Notes: generated by a model from the letters alone, not told the origin. DNA of 64,000 nucleotides from an uncultured Roseicyclus sp. (GCA_947500415.1 CANMRT010000002.1:868001-932000), one strand, 5' to 3'. Positions 53,339 through 63,056 are shown, numbered from the stretch's first letter. Numbers and translations are program-made.

Positions 53339-53530
53339 TTAGAAGCGTCCGATCCGCCGAGCCATGCGCAAAGCACCCTTGGTGTTGCTTGCCGCGGCGT
53401 TGCTGCGGGCGCGATCTTCGGGCGCGTCGCTGTTGCCAGCGCGGGTCACGGCATTGATGCCGGCATCAACGCCACGGTTCACCACGCGACCAATCACGCG
53501 GCGGATAATCATATTCAGAATACGGTCCAT
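53339..53530 (-). CDS. small basic hypothetical protein (63 aa) behind palindrome array
   Basis: A 63-aa, strongly basic protein: an amphipathic N-terminal helix (MDRILNMIIRRVIGRVVNRG), then Asp/Ala/Asn-rich and RMARRIGRF at the end. No signal peptide. The family is not recognised, although short proteins of this style are common in roseobacters. ATG 53530. The region 27-94 bp upstream holds the same triple-palindrome element as the gene at 28084, which argues that the two genes share a regulator. Confidence 0.68.
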   Translation of the reverse strand: MDRILNMIIRRVIGRVVNRGVDAGINAVTRAGNSDAPEDRARSNAAASNTKGALRMARRIGRF

Positions 53531-53556
53531 TTGGGTGCCCTTCCCAGTTCGTAGAT

Positions 53557-53624
53557 ACGTTCCGATGAACGCATATCCGTTCAATTGGACGCAATTATGG
53601 CGAAAAATGCGTTCAGTTGAACGG
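53557..53624. promoter_or_regulatory. triple palindrome element upstream of the 63-aa gene
   Basis: Three 16-bp palindromes with core GTTCA-NN-TGAAC: 53557-53572, 53577-53592 and 53609-53624 (GCGTTCAGTTGAACGG). Start spacing is 20 and 32. Read on the minus strand the order, the spacing and the spacers (ATTTTTCGCCATAATT; ATAT) match the element at 28016-28083. Confidence 0.75.
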
Positions 53625-53634
53625 ATCCGCAGGG

Positions 53635-54324
53635 CTACTCGTCTTCGATCAGATCGTCATCAAGGGCCGCGTCCACGTCATCGTCGAACATGTCGCCGGT
53701 ATCGTCGTCGCGGGTTGGCTGCGCGCCCTCCTCTTCCGGATCCTCGGGCGGGCGGCTTTCGAGAAGACCGGCGTCGCGCAGTTCCTTGAGGCCGGGAAGA
53801 TCGCGGGCGTTTTCGAGGCCGAAATGGTCGAGGAATTCGGGTGTGACCACATAGGTGACAGGACGACCGGGCGTCATGCGGCGACGGCCGAATTTGATCC
53901 AGTCCAACTCGATCAGCTGATCGACAGTTCCGCGACTGACAGACACGCCCCGGATCTCTTCGATTTCGGCGCGTGTGACCGGCTGGTGATAGGCCACAAT
54001 GGCGAGTGTCTCGACCGCGGCGCGGGAAAGTTTGCGCTGTTCGACCTGCTCGCGCGCCATGAGGAAGCCCAGATCAGCGGCGGTGCGGAAGGCGTAGGCA
54101 TCGCCCACTTTTGCAACCTGCACACCGCGCCCGTCATAGCGCTTGCGCAACAAAACCAGCGCTTCGGCCGGGTCAGAACCATGGGGCATCCGCGCCTCCA
54201 TCTCCGACAAGCTGACCGGCTCGGCGGAGGCGAAAAGCAAGGCCTCGATCATCCGCTCCTGCTCAGCCAAAGGCGGGGCGCGGAACAGGCTCTCTTCGGT
54301 CTTTTCAGACGTGTCGTCGCTCAT
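53635..54324 (-). CDS. scpB: segregation and condensation protein B
   Basis: A 229-aa ScpB, the winged-helix kleisin partner that with ScpA and SMC compacts and segregates the chromosome. Signatures are the EALLFASAEPVSLSEM opening, LSRAAVETLAIVAYHQPVTRAEIEEIRGV (HTH) and GRPVTYVVTPEFLDHFGLE. It has an acidic C-terminal tail. It overlaps scpA by ATGA, as in most alphaproteobacteria. Confidence 0.96.
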   Translation of the reverse strand: MSDDTSEKTEESLFRAPPLAEQERMIEALLFASAEPVSLSEMEARMPHGSDPAEALVLLRKRYDGRGVQVAKVGDAYAFRTAADLGFLMAREQVEQRKLSRAAVETLAIVAYHQPVTRAEIEEIRGVSVSRGTVDQLIELDWIKFGRRRMTPGRPVTYVVTPEFLDHFGLENARDLPGLKELRDAGLLESRPPEDPEEEGAQPTRDDDTGDMFDDDVDAALDDDLIEDE

Positions 54325-55115
54325 GTGTCTTTCCGGCGCAGTTGGATGGGCTCGAATGTATCGGATTGGCGGATCTCAACCTTTCCGGCCTTCGTCAACT
54401 CCAAAGCCGCGGCGAAGTTGGCCGCAGCGGCGGAGCGGCGGCGTTTTGGATCACTTGTCCAACCGTCGGGGAGGTAGGACATCAGATCGGCCCATTCACC
54501 CATGTAACCAACCATGCCGCGCAGACGGTCGAGCGCCTCTTCCATGGTCAGCACCGCCTCGCGGTCCATGACGTAGGGGCGGAAATCATCCTTGGTGCGG
54601 ATGCGGGCATAGGCCTGCATCAGGTCCAGCAGGCCTGCAGTGTAGGTGATCTTGCGATTGGTGGTCATCGCTTGCGGTGCGCCGCGCACGAAACGGTCGC
54701 GGCCTAGGCGATCGCGCGCCATCAGCTTGGCGGCGCATTCGCGCATCGCGGCGAGGCGTTCGAGTTGGAAGGCCAGATGTGCAGCGAGGTCTTCGCCTGA
54801 GGGGCCTTCATCGCCCGGTTCCGGCGGCAAGAGGAGCTTGGATTTCAGGAACGCGAGCCAGGCGGCCATCACCAGATAATCGGCGGCCAATTCGATGCGG
54901 AGCTGGCGCGCCTGTTCGATGAAAACAAGGTATTGTTCTGTCAGCGCGAGGATCGAAATCTTGCGCAGGTCCACCTTTTGAGTGCGGCTGAGCGTCAGGA
55001 GGAGGTCAAGCGGCCCTTCAAAGCCATCGACATCAACAATCAGCGCCTCGGCTTCGCGCCGGGCGGTGACTTTATCCCAATCATCTGTGTTCGCAGGTTG
55101 CCCGGCCTCAGACAT
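54321..55115 (-). CDS. scpA: segregation and condensation protein A
   Basis: A 264-aa ScpA kleisin: DVDGFEGPLDLLLTLSRTQKVDLRKISI (SMC-head contact), LAADYLVMAAWLAFLKSKLLLP, and a C-terminal winged-helix region. It bridges SMC heads with ScpB. The ATG at 55115 overlaps the nagZ 3' end by 8 bases, so it is part of the SPOR-nagZ-scpA-scpB chain. Confidence 0.96.
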   Translation of the reverse strand: MSEAGQPANTDDWDKVTARREAEALIVDVDGFEGPLDLLLTLSRTQKVDLRKISILALTEQYLVFIEQARQLRIELAADYLVMAAWLAFLKSKLLLPPEPGDEGPSGEDLAAHLAFQLERLAAMRECAAKLMARDRLGRDRFVRGAPQAMTTNRKITYTAGLLDLMQAYARIRTKDDFRPYVMDREAVLTMEEALDRLRGMVGYMGEWADLMSYLPDGWTSDPKRRRSAAAANFAAALELTKAGKVEIRQSDTFEPIQLRRKDT

Positions 55116-56112
55116 ACACCTCTCCGCCCAGAAGGGCTGAAAGTTCGGCTTCAGTGGCCTGGATGTCAAGCGGTTGAGCCTCAGGCCGGCGGGCAATCAC
55201 AGTGTCGGCGCGTGCCTGCGCGGCGCCGCCCAATTGGCCGCAATTGGCCAAGACCTGCTCCATCTCGGCGCGCTCGCCATTGCAGTGCAGGATCATGTCA
55301 CATCCGGCCTTGCGCGCAGCGCTCGCGCGGTCGCCGATGGAGCCGGGAAGCGCATTCATCGACAGATCGTCCGTCATCAGAAGCCCGTCGAAATCAATGT
55401 CTTCGCGGATCACCTTCATCACTTTCGAAGACAGGGTCGCGGGCAGATCGGGGTCAATCGCCTCGAACACCACATGGGCGGTCATGCCCATCATGATATG
55501 GTCCATCTCGGCAAATACGGCGAAATCGGTGGCGTCGAGGGCGTCGCGGTCGAGCGTGACACGTGGCAGGTCATGGTGGCTGTCGACCGTCGCCGCACCA
55601 TGGCCGGGAATATGTTTCACGACGCAGCCAATGCCGCCATCGGTCAAACCTTCGGCCACGGCGTTGGAAAGGTCGATCACCGTATCGGGATCGGAGCCAT
55701 AGAGGCGGTTGCGCAGGAAATCGTGCGTGTCGTTGCGGGCGACGTCCGCGGTAGGGCCGCATTGCACGTCGATGCCCACGGAACGAAGCTCTTCAGCGAT
55801 CAGACGGTAGCGCAGATAGAGTGCGGTCGCCGGGTCCGACGCCTTAGCCACCATGTCGAGCGGGGGCAGCCATTCGCGCCAATGGGGGCCGCGCATCCGT
55901 TGCACACGACCGCCTTCCTGATCGATGAGGACGGGCGCATCCCGGCCCACGGCAGACCGTAAGTCCGCTGTCAAAGCAGAGAGTTGCGCAGGATCATCGA
56001 CGTTGCGGGCAAACAAGATGAAGCCCCAAGGCTGTGCCTCTGCGAAGAAGCGCTTTTCGTCGGCGGACAGCGTCAGCCCCTCACATCCAAGGATCGTGGC
56101 CGCCTGTGTCAA
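55108..56112 (-). CDS. nagZ: beta-N-acetylhexosaminidase (GH3), cell-wall recycling
   Basis: A 334-aa glycoside hydrolase family 3 NagZ, which removes N-acetylglucosamine from anhydromuropeptides in the cytosol. Motifs are GFILFARNVDDPAQLSAL, VLIDQEGGRVQRM, CGPTADVARN, VVKHIPGHGAATVDSH (general acid loop) and GLLMTDDLSM with the catalytic Asp. No ATG precedes the domain; TTG 56112 overlaps the SPOR gene's stop (TTGA) and is the most likely start. Confidence 0.93.
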   Translation of the reverse strand: MTQAATILGCEGLTLSADEKRFFAEAQPWGFILFARNVDDPAQLSALTADLRSAVGRDAPVLIDQEGGRVQRMRGPHWREWLPPLDMVAKASDPATALYLRYRLIAEELRSVGIDVQCGPTADVARNDTHDFLRNRLYGSDPDTVIDLSNAVAEGLTDGGIGCVVKHIPGHGAATVDSHHDLPRVTLDRDALDATDFAVFAEMDHIMMGMTAHVVFEAIDPDLPATLSSKVMKVIREDIDFDGLLMTDDLSMNALPGSIGDRASAARKAGCDMILHCNGERAEMEQVLANCGQLGGAAQARADTVIARRPEAQPLDIQATEAELSALLGGEVYV

Positions 56113-57158
56113 CGCACAGTCACCGGGATGCAGGCGGCACCCTGTGCGACCAGAGCAGCGCAAAAGCGGCGCGAGGCCGAAAGATCGCCAAACCCATGGG
56201 CGCGGAGGCGATAGAAGCTTTGCCCGCCGGAGGACGCTTGTTCGATCACTCGGGCGCGGCCAAGGAAGAAATCGGGGTAGTTTTGTGCGAGCCGTTGCCA
56301 TTCGGCGCGGGCCAAATCGGGCGTGTCGAAGGCGCCAAGCTGAACAAGGCGGGTGCCGGTTTCCAACTCCGAAGCTGCGAGTTCGAATTCGTCAGCCCCG
56401 ATGGGTTCGTCAGCGGTGGCGGCGGCGGCTACTTCTTCTTCTACGGGAGCGGCAGCAACGGCGGCTTCGGCGCGCGCCTGCAGGCCTGCCGGGCGCGAAG
56501 TTGGGCGTGGCGACCGGCGGACGCCGGGTACGGAGATCGGGATAGTGTCGGCGCGGGCCACAAGCTCAGGCTCCTCCGTCGCATTTGGCAGCGTGGAGTC
56601 TTCAACGACATCAAGGGGTTGCGCCTCGGCCAGAAGGCGTTCGATCAAGGCTTCGGTGTCTTCCGGGGTGACGGGGGCTTCTTCAACAGCGACTTCGTCC
56701 ACAACCGGCGCGACCTCTTCCACGACAGGATCAGGCGTGGCGGCAGAGGCGCTTTCAAAGGCCTGCTCAAGCTCAGGCACGTCCTCGAAATCAATCGGCG
56801 GGGGGGCGAGAACCAGCTCGTCCGGGACGGGGGCGGCTTCTTCGCCTTCGGCCAGGCGATTTACGGCAAGGCCCTGGTTTTCGGCCACTGCGCCGCCGGG
56901 GTTTTCGGGGGCCACGCGCATCGGGCCTTCCATTGCGCGGATCACCGGCACGTCCGTCACATCGCGCATCAAAAGTTGCCATGCCCAGATCGCCATGCCG
57001 ACCACAAGACCGATGGACACAACCGCACCGGCCCAATTGATAAGCTGCGTTACGCGGCCCACTTCGGCTGCGGATTGCGCCTGTGCCTGCGCATAGTCGG
57101 GGGAATAGTCGTAACCAGACTCAGGGGGGTAGTCCCCGGAATATTGGATGTCTGCCAT
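56109..57158 (-). CDS. SPOR domain membrane protein
   Basis: A 349-aa bitopic protein: a cytosolic Tyr/Pro-rich N-terminus, one membrane helix (about 40-62, INWAGAVVSIGLVVGMAIWA), a long acidic Glu/Pro/Ala periplasmic linker and a C-terminal SPOR domain (about 270-345; RLVQLGAFDTPDLARAEW, GQSFYRLRAHGFGD). SPOR domains bind septal peptidoglycan stripped of stem peptides, so it should localise to the division site. It is coupled to nagZ. Confidence 0.92.
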   Translation of the reverse strand: MADIQYSGDYPPESGYDYSPDYAQAQAQSAAEVGRVTQLINWAGAVVSIGLVVGMAIWAWQLLMRDVTDVPVIRAMEGPMRVAPENPGGAVAENQGLAVNRLAEGEEAAPVPDELVLAPPPIDFEDVPELEQAFESASAATPDPVVEEVAPVVDEVAVEEAPVTPEDTEALIERLLAEAQPLDVVEDSTLPNATEEPELVARADTIPISVPGVRRSPRPTSRPAGLQARAEAAVAAAPVEEEVAAAATADEPIGADEFELAASELETGTRLVQLGAFDTPDLARAEWQRLAQNYPDFFLGRARVIEQASSGGQSFYRLRAHGFGDLSASRRFCAALVAQGAACIPVTVR

Positions 57159-57233
57159 GCCTGCCTCGTTTGCCCGAGCCTTTTGGCGGCCCGATGTCAC
57201 TTGCTCGACCGGCGCGACGGGAGGTCTTATGCC

Positions 57234-58961
57234 TCACATTTGTTCGACCGGCTTCACGCCCAAAATACCAAGCCCGTTCGAAATGACAATCGCCACGGCG
57301 GAAATCAGGCAAAGTTTCCCGGATGTTGCCGATGGGTTGTCTTCCTGGAAGAAGCGCAGGTGCGGATCAGCGTTACCTTTGTTCCACAGCGCGTGGAAGT
57401 CCGAGGCGAGGTCGTAGAGGTAGAATGCGATGCGGTGCGGCTCGTGACTTTGGGCGGCTGCCTCGATCATGCGGGGGTATTCGGCGAGCTTCGCGGCAAG
57501 CGCCAGTTCGGCTGGGTCGGCCACCGCGTCGAGGTGTTCGGTGTCGGGGTGCATGTCAGCTTCAGCGGCTTTGCGCAGGACCGAATGGATCCGCGCATGG
57601 GCATATTGGACATACCATACCGGGTTGTCTTTGGACTGTTCGCGCACCTTGTCGACGTCGAAATCGAGCGGCGCGTCGTTTTTGCGGGTGAGCATGTGGA
57701 AGCGGGTCACGTCGGCGCCCACCATCTCGACCACATCGGCCAAGGTCACGAAGGTGCCGGCGCGTTTTGACATCTTCAGCTCTTCATCACCCCGGCGCAG
57801 TTTGACCAGCTGGGTCAGTTTGATGTCGAGCGGCACGCGACCGTCACTAAGCGCTGAGACCGCCGCCTTCATGCGCTTGACGTAGCCGCCGTGGTCGGCG
57901 CCAAATACATCAATAAGCTCGTCGAAACCCCTGGAAACCTTATCAAAATGATAGGCGATGTCCGGGGCGAAATAGGTCCAGGCGCCGTCGGATTTCATCA
58001 CTGGGCGGTCCACATCGTCGCCGTGTTGGGTGGACTTGAACAGCGTCTGCTCACGCGGTTCCCAATCCTCGGGCTTCTTGCCTTTTGGTGGCTCGAGCAC
58101 GCCTTCATAAATCAGGCCCTTGTCGCGCAGATCGTCAATCGCGGCCTCAATCCGGCCCGTGCCGTAGAGCGATTTCTCGCTGTAGAAGACATCCATTTCG
58201 ACGCCGAGCATCGCCAGATCGGCGCGGATCAGTTCCATCATTTTCTCGGTCGCGAATTCACGAATTTCGGCCAGCCAGAACTGCTCGCCCTTGTCGACAA
58301 ACTGGTCACCGACCTTGTCTTTCAGCGCCTCGCCCACATCGATCAGGTAGTCGCCGGGGTAGGTTCCATCCACGAACGCGACCTCTTGGCCGTGGGCTTC
58401 GAGGTAGCGCAGGTAGACGGACCGCGCGAGGACATCGACCTGCGCGCCGCCGTCGTTGATGTAGTATTCGCGCGTGACCTCATAGCCCGCGGCATCGAGA
58501 AGCGAGGCCAGCGCATCGCCAAACACGGCGCCACGGGTGTGACCCACATGCAACGGGCCAGTGGGATTTGCGCTGACATATTCGACGTTTACGCGACGTC
58601 CCCGCCCTTTTGCAGAACGCCCGTAAGCGTCACCGCCCTGCACCACATCGGCCACGACGCCCTGCCAGACCGACGCCGCAAGACGCAGGTTCAGAAAGCC
58701 CGGCCCGGCCACCTCAGCGCTGTCGATACGCGGGTCATCGGACAGCTTAGCAGCCAGCGCCTCGGCAATATCACGCGGTTTCATCTGGGCGGGTTTGGCC
58801 AGCACCATCGCAGCGTTGGTCGCCATATCGCCGTGGGCCGCGTCGCGGGGCGGTTCGACCGTGATGGCGCGCGTCTCAAGCCCGGCGGGCAAGGTGCCCT
58901 CAGCGGAAAGCGCATCAATGGCAGCGAGAACTGCCTCGCGGATCTGGTCGAACAGGGTCAT
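57234..58961 (-). CDS. argS: arginyl-tRNA synthetase
   Basis: A 575-aa class I aminoacyl-tRNA synthetase charging tRNA-Arg. The N-terminal Add1 domain is present, with the HIGH-type motif [11 protein letters not shown], the [10 protein letters not shown] block typical of ArgS, and a KMSKRAG signature (L-K-M-S-K). The C-terminal DALR anticodon-binding domain has [19 protein letters not shown]. Length is normal. It is 75 bp upstream of the SPOR gene in the same direction. Confidence 0.97.
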   Translation of the reverse strand: MTLFDQIREAVLAAIDALSAEGTLPAGLETRAITVEPPRDAAHGDMATNAAMVLAKPAQMKPRDIAEALAAKLSDDPRIDSAEVAGPGFLNLRLAASVWQGVVADVVQGGDAYGRSAKGRGRRVNVEYVSANPTGPLHVGHTRGAVFGDALASLLDAAGYEVTREYYINDGGAQVDVLARSVYLRYLEAHGQEVAFVDGTYPGDYLIDVGEALKDKVGDQFVDKGEQFWLAEIREFATEKMMELIRADLAMLGVEMDVFYSEKSLYGTGRIEAAIDDLRDKGLIYEGVLEPPKGKKPEDWEPREQTLFKSTQHGDDVDRPVMKSDGAWTYFAPDIAYHFDKVSRGFDELIDVFGADHGGYVKRMKAAVSALSDGRVPLDIKLTQLVKLRRGDEELKMSKRAGTFVTLADVVEMVGADVTRFHMLTRKNDAPLDFDVDKVREQSKDNPVWYVQYAHARIHSVLRKAAEADMHPDTEHLDAVADPAELALAAKLAEYPRMIEAAAQSHEPHRIAFYLYDLASDFHALWNKGNADPHLRFFQEDNPSATSGKLCLISAVAIVISNGLGILGVKPVEQM

Positions 58962-59021
58962 GGCGGTGTCCTTGGAACGGTCACCGGGGGTGTATCACCA
59001 TAGCCTGCGGCGTCAATCAGA

Positions 59022-59369
59022 TCAGGGCGTGCAGCGGTTGTAGTCAACGACGATCCCGTCGCGGATCATGCGCATGACCTGCCCGTCCTGCAGCGGGATC
59101 AGGAACATGTTGGCGGTCCATTCCTCGCCCTCGCCCGCGCAATTGCCGACGTAGGAGTAGCCGTCAGTCCCATCAACCGGCACAGGATTGGCCAGCGTGC
59201 AGACGGATTCGTAAAAGGTGAGAACGTTGTTTTCGAGCCGCACGACGGTCTCAAGCGGATGGGTGGTGCACGCGCCGATCTGGAAACGACCGTTTGCGAC
59301 CTGTGCAGAGGCGCTGGCGGTGGCGGCCACCAGAAGAACGGCAGAAACGCCGAATGATTTCAGTGTCAT
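59022..59369 (-). CDS. small secreted Cys-containing protein
   Basis: A 115-aa exported protein with a signal peptide (MTLKSFGVSAVLLVAATASASA). The mature part has four cysteines, and the pattern C...C..LANPVP...GYSYVGNCAGEGEEW...YNRCTP is shared with the next gene upstream. Family unknown. ATG 59369 is taken because the signal peptide begins there; an ATG at 59390 adds 7 residues. Confidence 0.75.
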   Translation of the reverse strand: MTLKSFGVSAVLLVAATASASAQVANGRFQIGACTTHPLETVVRLENNVLTFYESVCTLANPVPVDGTDGYSYVGNCAGEGEEWTANMFLIPLQDGQVMRMIRDGIVVDYNRCTP

Positions 59370-59413
59370 GGGTTCAATTCCTTGCATCAAATAAGGCGCG
59401 CGGAACTGGAAAA

Positions 59414-59779
59414 TCAGGGTTCGCAGCGCGCGTAGGTATAGGCGTTATTGTTCAGCACCACGACCATCCCGTCTATGGAGGCTTCCCCCACCAATAACCG
59501 CGCCTCGAAGTCGTTGCCTTCGGCGGTGCAGGCCCCGTCGTATAGGAAGGTTTCCGACATATCGCGGATGTTGATTGGGTTGGACAGATCGCAGCATTGT
59601 TCAAACAAACACAGCGTCGGGAAGGACAGGGATGCAGTGCGTTCTCCGCCTGGCGTGAAACCCTCGGCGGGGCAGGTAAAGCCCTGATAAAATTGGCCAT
59701 CCTGCGGAAAGGCATGGCCCGTGGTCAGGGTCGCAAAGAGGGCCGCCACCGAGGTGGCGAGGCGAAGGAAATTGGGCAT
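59414..59779 (-). CDS. small secreted Cys-containing protein, paralogue
   Basis: A 121-aa exported protein with signal peptide (1-23, TTGHAF). Mature cysteines occur in GFTCPAEG, TLCLFEQCCDLSNPI, YDGACTAEGNDF and a final YARCEP. It shares with the 59022-59369 product the C..LxNP, YxGxCxxEG and YxRCxP blocks, so the two are tandem duplicates. Disulfide-stabilised periplasmic proteins of unknown role. Confidence 0.75.
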   Translation of the reverse strand: MPNFLRLATSVAALFATLTTGHAFPQDGQFYQGFTCPAEGFTPGGERTASLSFPTLCLFEQCCDLSNPINIRDMSETFLYDGACTAEGNDFEARLLVGEASIDGMVVVLNNNAYTYARCEP

Positions 59780-59801
59780 TTTTCGGCTCCGGTAATGTGA
59801 G

Positions 59802-60974
59802 CTATAGGGGCCGTTTCAGTGTGCCGCGATCCGGGCCAACGATCAACCTTTGGTGGCATTGCAGGGCAAATCGGTCGGTCATGCCCGAGATGTAATCTGA
59901 CACGATCCGGGCCAATTCGATGGCATCCCCTTCGATGGCCTCAACGTCCTTGCGCCATTGCTTGGGCAATTGGTCTGGATGGGCCTCGAAGAACGGAAAC
60001 AGATCCTCGACCACCTGCGTGACCTCTGTGCGCATCTCGATCACCGAGGGCGCGCGGTACATGCGTTTGAATAAAAATGTACGGATGAATTTTAGATCGT
60101 CGAACAAGCCCTTGGAAAAGCGAATAATGGGGCGTCCTGCCATTCGGATATCCACAGGGGATTGTGGATCGATTTCCTCCAGCGCGGCCCGGGCGCAGGC
60201 CAAAACATCTTCCACCAGAACGCCGAAGAACCGACGCAAGGCCTCATGCCTGCGGCGGTAATAATTGAGGCCGGGATAGCGCGCATCCACGGCGGCGAAG
60301 CACTCGCGCAGGATGGGCAACTCGGCCAGCTCATCGGTCGAAAACAGCTCTGCCCGCAACCCGTCGTGCAGGTCGTGGTGATTGTAGGCGATGTCATCGG
60401 CAAGGGCTGCCACCTGTGCCTCGGCACTCGCGTGGGTTGAAAGCTCAAGATCGACATCGGCGCAACAGGCGTTCAGGGCCCAGGGCAGCGGCGGCTCCAC
60501 CGGGCCGTTATGTTTCGCGATCCCTTCCAGCGTCTCCCACGTCAGGTTCAGGCCATCGAATTCGGCGTAATGCCGTTCCAGCTGCGTGACGATGCGCAGG
60601 GCCTGCGCATTGTGATCAAAGCCACCGTGGGGCGCCATGAGCGCTTGCAGCGCATCCTCACCGGTATGGCCAAAGGGCGGATGGCCAAGGTCATGGGCAA
60701 GCGCTACGGTTTCGGTCAAATCCTCGTCCAGACCCAGCGCGCGCGCCATGGTGCGGGCGACCTGCGCGACCTCAAGGGAATGGGTCAGACGGGTGCGGAA
60801 ATAGTCGCCCTCATGCTCCACAAACACCTGCGTTTTATGCTTTAGGCGACGGAAGGCGGAGGAATGGATGATACGGTCGCGGTCGCGCTGAAAGGGCGAG
60901 CGGTGGGCGCTTTCCTCTTCGCTGACCAGACGTCCGCGCGTGTCCAATGGGTCGCAAGCGAAACGCGCGCGCAT
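59802..60974 (-). CDS. dgt: deoxyguanosinetriphosphate triphosphohydrolase-like protein (HD superfamily)
   Basis: A 390-aa HD-domain dNTP triphosphohydrolase that removes PPPi from dNTPs. It has RDRDRIIHSSAFRRLKHKTQVF, the H...HD metal site (THSLEVAQVARTMAR, ALAHDLGHPPFGHTGE) and DDIAYNHHDLHDGLRA. The form is the type 2 dGTPase-like group common in alphaproteobacteria. ATG 60974 has AAGGGCAGGG upstream; a GTG at 60989 is an alternative. Confidence 0.93.
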   Translation of the reverse strand: MRARFACDPLDTRGRLVSEEESAHRSPFQRDRDRIIHSSAFRRLKHKTQVFVEHEGDYFRTRLTHSLEVAQVARTMARALGLDEDLTETVALAHDLGHPPFGHTGEDALQALMAPHGGFDHNAQALRIVTQLERHYAEFDGLNLTWETLEGIAKHNGPVEPPLPWALNACCADVDLELSTHASAEAQVAALADDIAYNHHDLHDGLRAELFSTDELAELPILRECFAAVDARYPGLNYYRRRHEALRRFFGVLVEDVLACARAALEEIDPQSPVDIRMAGRPIIRFSKGLFDDLKFIRTFLFKRMYRAPSVIEMRTEVTQVVEDLFPFFEAHPDQLPKQWRKDVEAIEGDAIELARIVSDYISGMTDRFALQCHQRLIVGPDRGTLKRPL

Positions 60975-61028
60975 GTCCCTGCCCTTCACATCTTTTAATT
61001 TCCCTTTCTCAATACGGGAACGCGCCGC

Positions 61029-62501
61029 TCAGTAACAGTGGCCCGATGCGCCTTCGCTGTCGCCTTCAGGCTCTTCGTCTTCCATTGGTCCCAAAGCCTC
61101 GGCCAATTCGCCGAGCAACGCGCGACCAAAGGGCAGATTGCTGGCCCATCCGCTGGCGGCCCCGCGCAGCCAATGTTGCGCGATGCGGCCAGGATGGATC
61201 GTGCGGCGCACATCCTCAGACAACGCAATCGCGCGCTGGAAGGCTTGTGGATCGCCGCTTCGGATGGCCTCCGCCACGGCGTCCATCGTGTTGGAAATCG
61301 CGTTCAGACCCTCGACCTGCCAATCCAGATGCCCCGCAACAATGCCACTGGGCAGTGCAAACGCGGCTGTCACCGGCACCTGACCGGTCGCTGCCTGCGC
61401 GATATCCTGCACGACTGAAACATATTGACGGGCATCCGCGTCACCTTCGGCGATTTGCAGGCCGGACATGGCGGCGCGCAGGCCCGACAGGTTGCGCAAC
61501 AGGTTCGACGGCAAGGCAATCGGGTTTTGGGTGTCGGCGCGCAATTGCTCGGCCCGCACAGCGAAGTCATAGAGCGGGCGAATGTCTTCGGCGGTCAAAG
61601 GGCGGTCCTGTGCGGCGAGCGAGGCGACCATATCCGGCAAGATGGTCGCGGCGCGTTCCAGCAAGGCGATCTGGGCATCAAGGGCGCGGTCGACGCGGCC
61701 CTCCCCAGCCTCGGCTAGCTCTTCCAGTAGGACAGCGGCCTGATCGGCGTGGGCTTGCCCCTCAGCGTGGGTCGCCAACATTTGGAGCGCCTGAAGAAGG
61801 GGATCGTCCGGGGTGACACCGCGCTGTTCCAGCAGCAGGTGCATCACCTCAAGGCGCTGGCCATAGTCGGAAAGCGAGACCGGCTCAGTCGGAAGAACTT
61901 CACGCAGGGCCGTTTCCGCATCGGCATAGCCGGCGACCGGCGGGATCGGCTCGGCATATTGCAGCTCGGACGGCAGGCTGGCGTAAGCGCGCGCCCAGGC
62001 CCGTGCGGCCTGTTCCATGTGGCGGTGATAGGCGACGCAGTTCGGCCCGGTGCTTCCGAGCCTGACCGCGGTGCCGAAATGAAAGGCCCGGACGCGGACG
62101 TGGCTATAGGCCTCGGCAATCTGGCGCTCCATCCGGGCGTCCATTGCGCGGAGCCGCTCCATCGCGGGCGGAAGAACAGCCTCCGCCGTTGCGATATCGA
62201 CTTCACCAAACCGCAAGGCGCTGGCCCATTCATCAAGATTGCGAATGGCCGAGGCATAATACTCGTCATAGTCGAGATATTCGTTGCCCATCCACCGGCC
62301 CCACGTCGACGCGTGGTCGGCGCTGACCGACTGGCCGATCAATTGCAGCAGTTCTTCCCCGGCGGGGTTCACTGAATAGCGATCATGGCGGGCGCTGGAT
62401 ATGCCACGGACCTCAGCGGCGAAATCAGAGGCCATGGACTGCGCCGAGGCAGGAAGGCCGCAGGTGAGAGCAAGGGCGGAACTCAGAAGAAAGCGGCGCA
62501 T
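61029..62501 (-). CDS. secreted helical hypothetical protein
   Basis: A 490-aa exported protein: signal peptide (1-20, RRFLLSSALALTCGLPASAQ), then an almost wholly alpha-helical, Ala/Leu/Glu-rich body with TPR-like periodicity and an acidic C-terminus ending GHCY. No family recognised. ATG 62501 is the start of the signal peptide. It is divergent from the IscA/ErpA gene with a 156-bp shared control region. Confidence 0.75.
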   Translation of the reverse strand: MRRFLLSSALALTCGLPASAQSMASDFAAEVRGISSARHDRYSVNPAGEELLQLIGQSVSADHASTWGRWMGNEYLDYDEYYASAIRNLDEWASALRFGEVDIATAEAVLPPAMERLRAMDARMERQIAEAYSHVRVRAFHFGTAVRLGSTGPNCVAYHRHMEQAARAWARAYASLPSELQYAEPIPPVAGYADAETALREVLPTEPVSLSDYGQRLEVMHLLLEQRGVTPDDPLLQALQMLATHAEGQAHADQAAVLLEELAEAGEGRVDRALDAQIALLERAATILPDMVASLAAQDRPLTAEDIRPLYDFAVRAEQLRADTQNPIALPSNLLRNLSGLRAAMSGLQIAEGDADARQYVSVVQDIAQAATGQVPVTAAFALPSGIVAGHLDWQVEGLNAISNTMDAVAEAIRSGDPQAFQRAIALSEDVRRTIHPGRIAQHWLRGAASGWASNLPFGRALLGELAEALGPMEDEEPEGDSEGASGHCY

Positions 62502-62657
62502 CGGAAACCTCGGGGCAGGCAAAGGGGTGCAGCAACCATACCACCCGCCCCACGTTTGCAGTATGGCGGACACCCTTACCGCAGAATGGTTGACCCCATT
62601 GAGCGCGCGGGGTTCCGCACATATATTCGCAGTGTCCGACACGTTAGGCGACAAACC

Positions 62658-62990
62658 ATGATGCTTTCAGTGCCCCCCAAAGTGACCGACCGCGCCTTTG
62701 CGCGGCTGGCTGAGATCAACGACACGGCTGACGCACCACAAGCGTTGCGCGTGGCGGTTGAGGGCGGCGGCTGTTCTGGGTTTCAGTATGAGATTAAGCT
62801 GGACGCTCCGGGCGACGATGATCTGGTTCTGGAAGGTCAGGGCCAAAAGGTCGTTGTAGACAGCGTTTCGCTGCCATTCCTTGCAGACGCGGTGATCGAC
62901 TTCACCGAAGAGCTGATCGGCGCGCGGTTCACCATTGAGAATCCGAATGCGACCTCGTCGTGCGGGTGCGGAACCTCTTTCTCGATGTGA
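62658..62990 (+). CDS. HesB/IscA/ErpA-type iron-sulfur cluster insertion protein
   Basis: A 110-aa A-type carrier that hands [Fe-S] clusters to target enzymes. The conserved cysteines are in GGGCSGFQYEI (C39) and the C-terminal SSCGCGTSFSM pair. The short form without other Isc/Suf genes nearby fits an ErpA/IscA-like housekeeping carrier in the cytosol. ATG 62658 is directly followed by a second ATG. Confidence 0.93.
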   Translation: MMLSVPPKVTDRAFARLAEINDTADAPQALRVAVEGGGCSGFQYEIKLDAPGDDDLVLEGQGQKVVVDSVSLPFLADAVIDFTEELIGARFTIENPNATSSCGCGTSFSM

Positions 62991-63056
62991 CGTCCCGTCG
63001 GGCTGGCGCTTTTGTCAGCCGGTGCTACCCTTGCTACCAAGCCAAGGGAGGGCGCG

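Noticed and set aside
56034-57770. 578-aa plus-strand open frame
   Set aside because: It spans the opposite strand of nagZ, the SPOR gene and argS. A frame crossing three well-supported genes is a GC-bias shadow.
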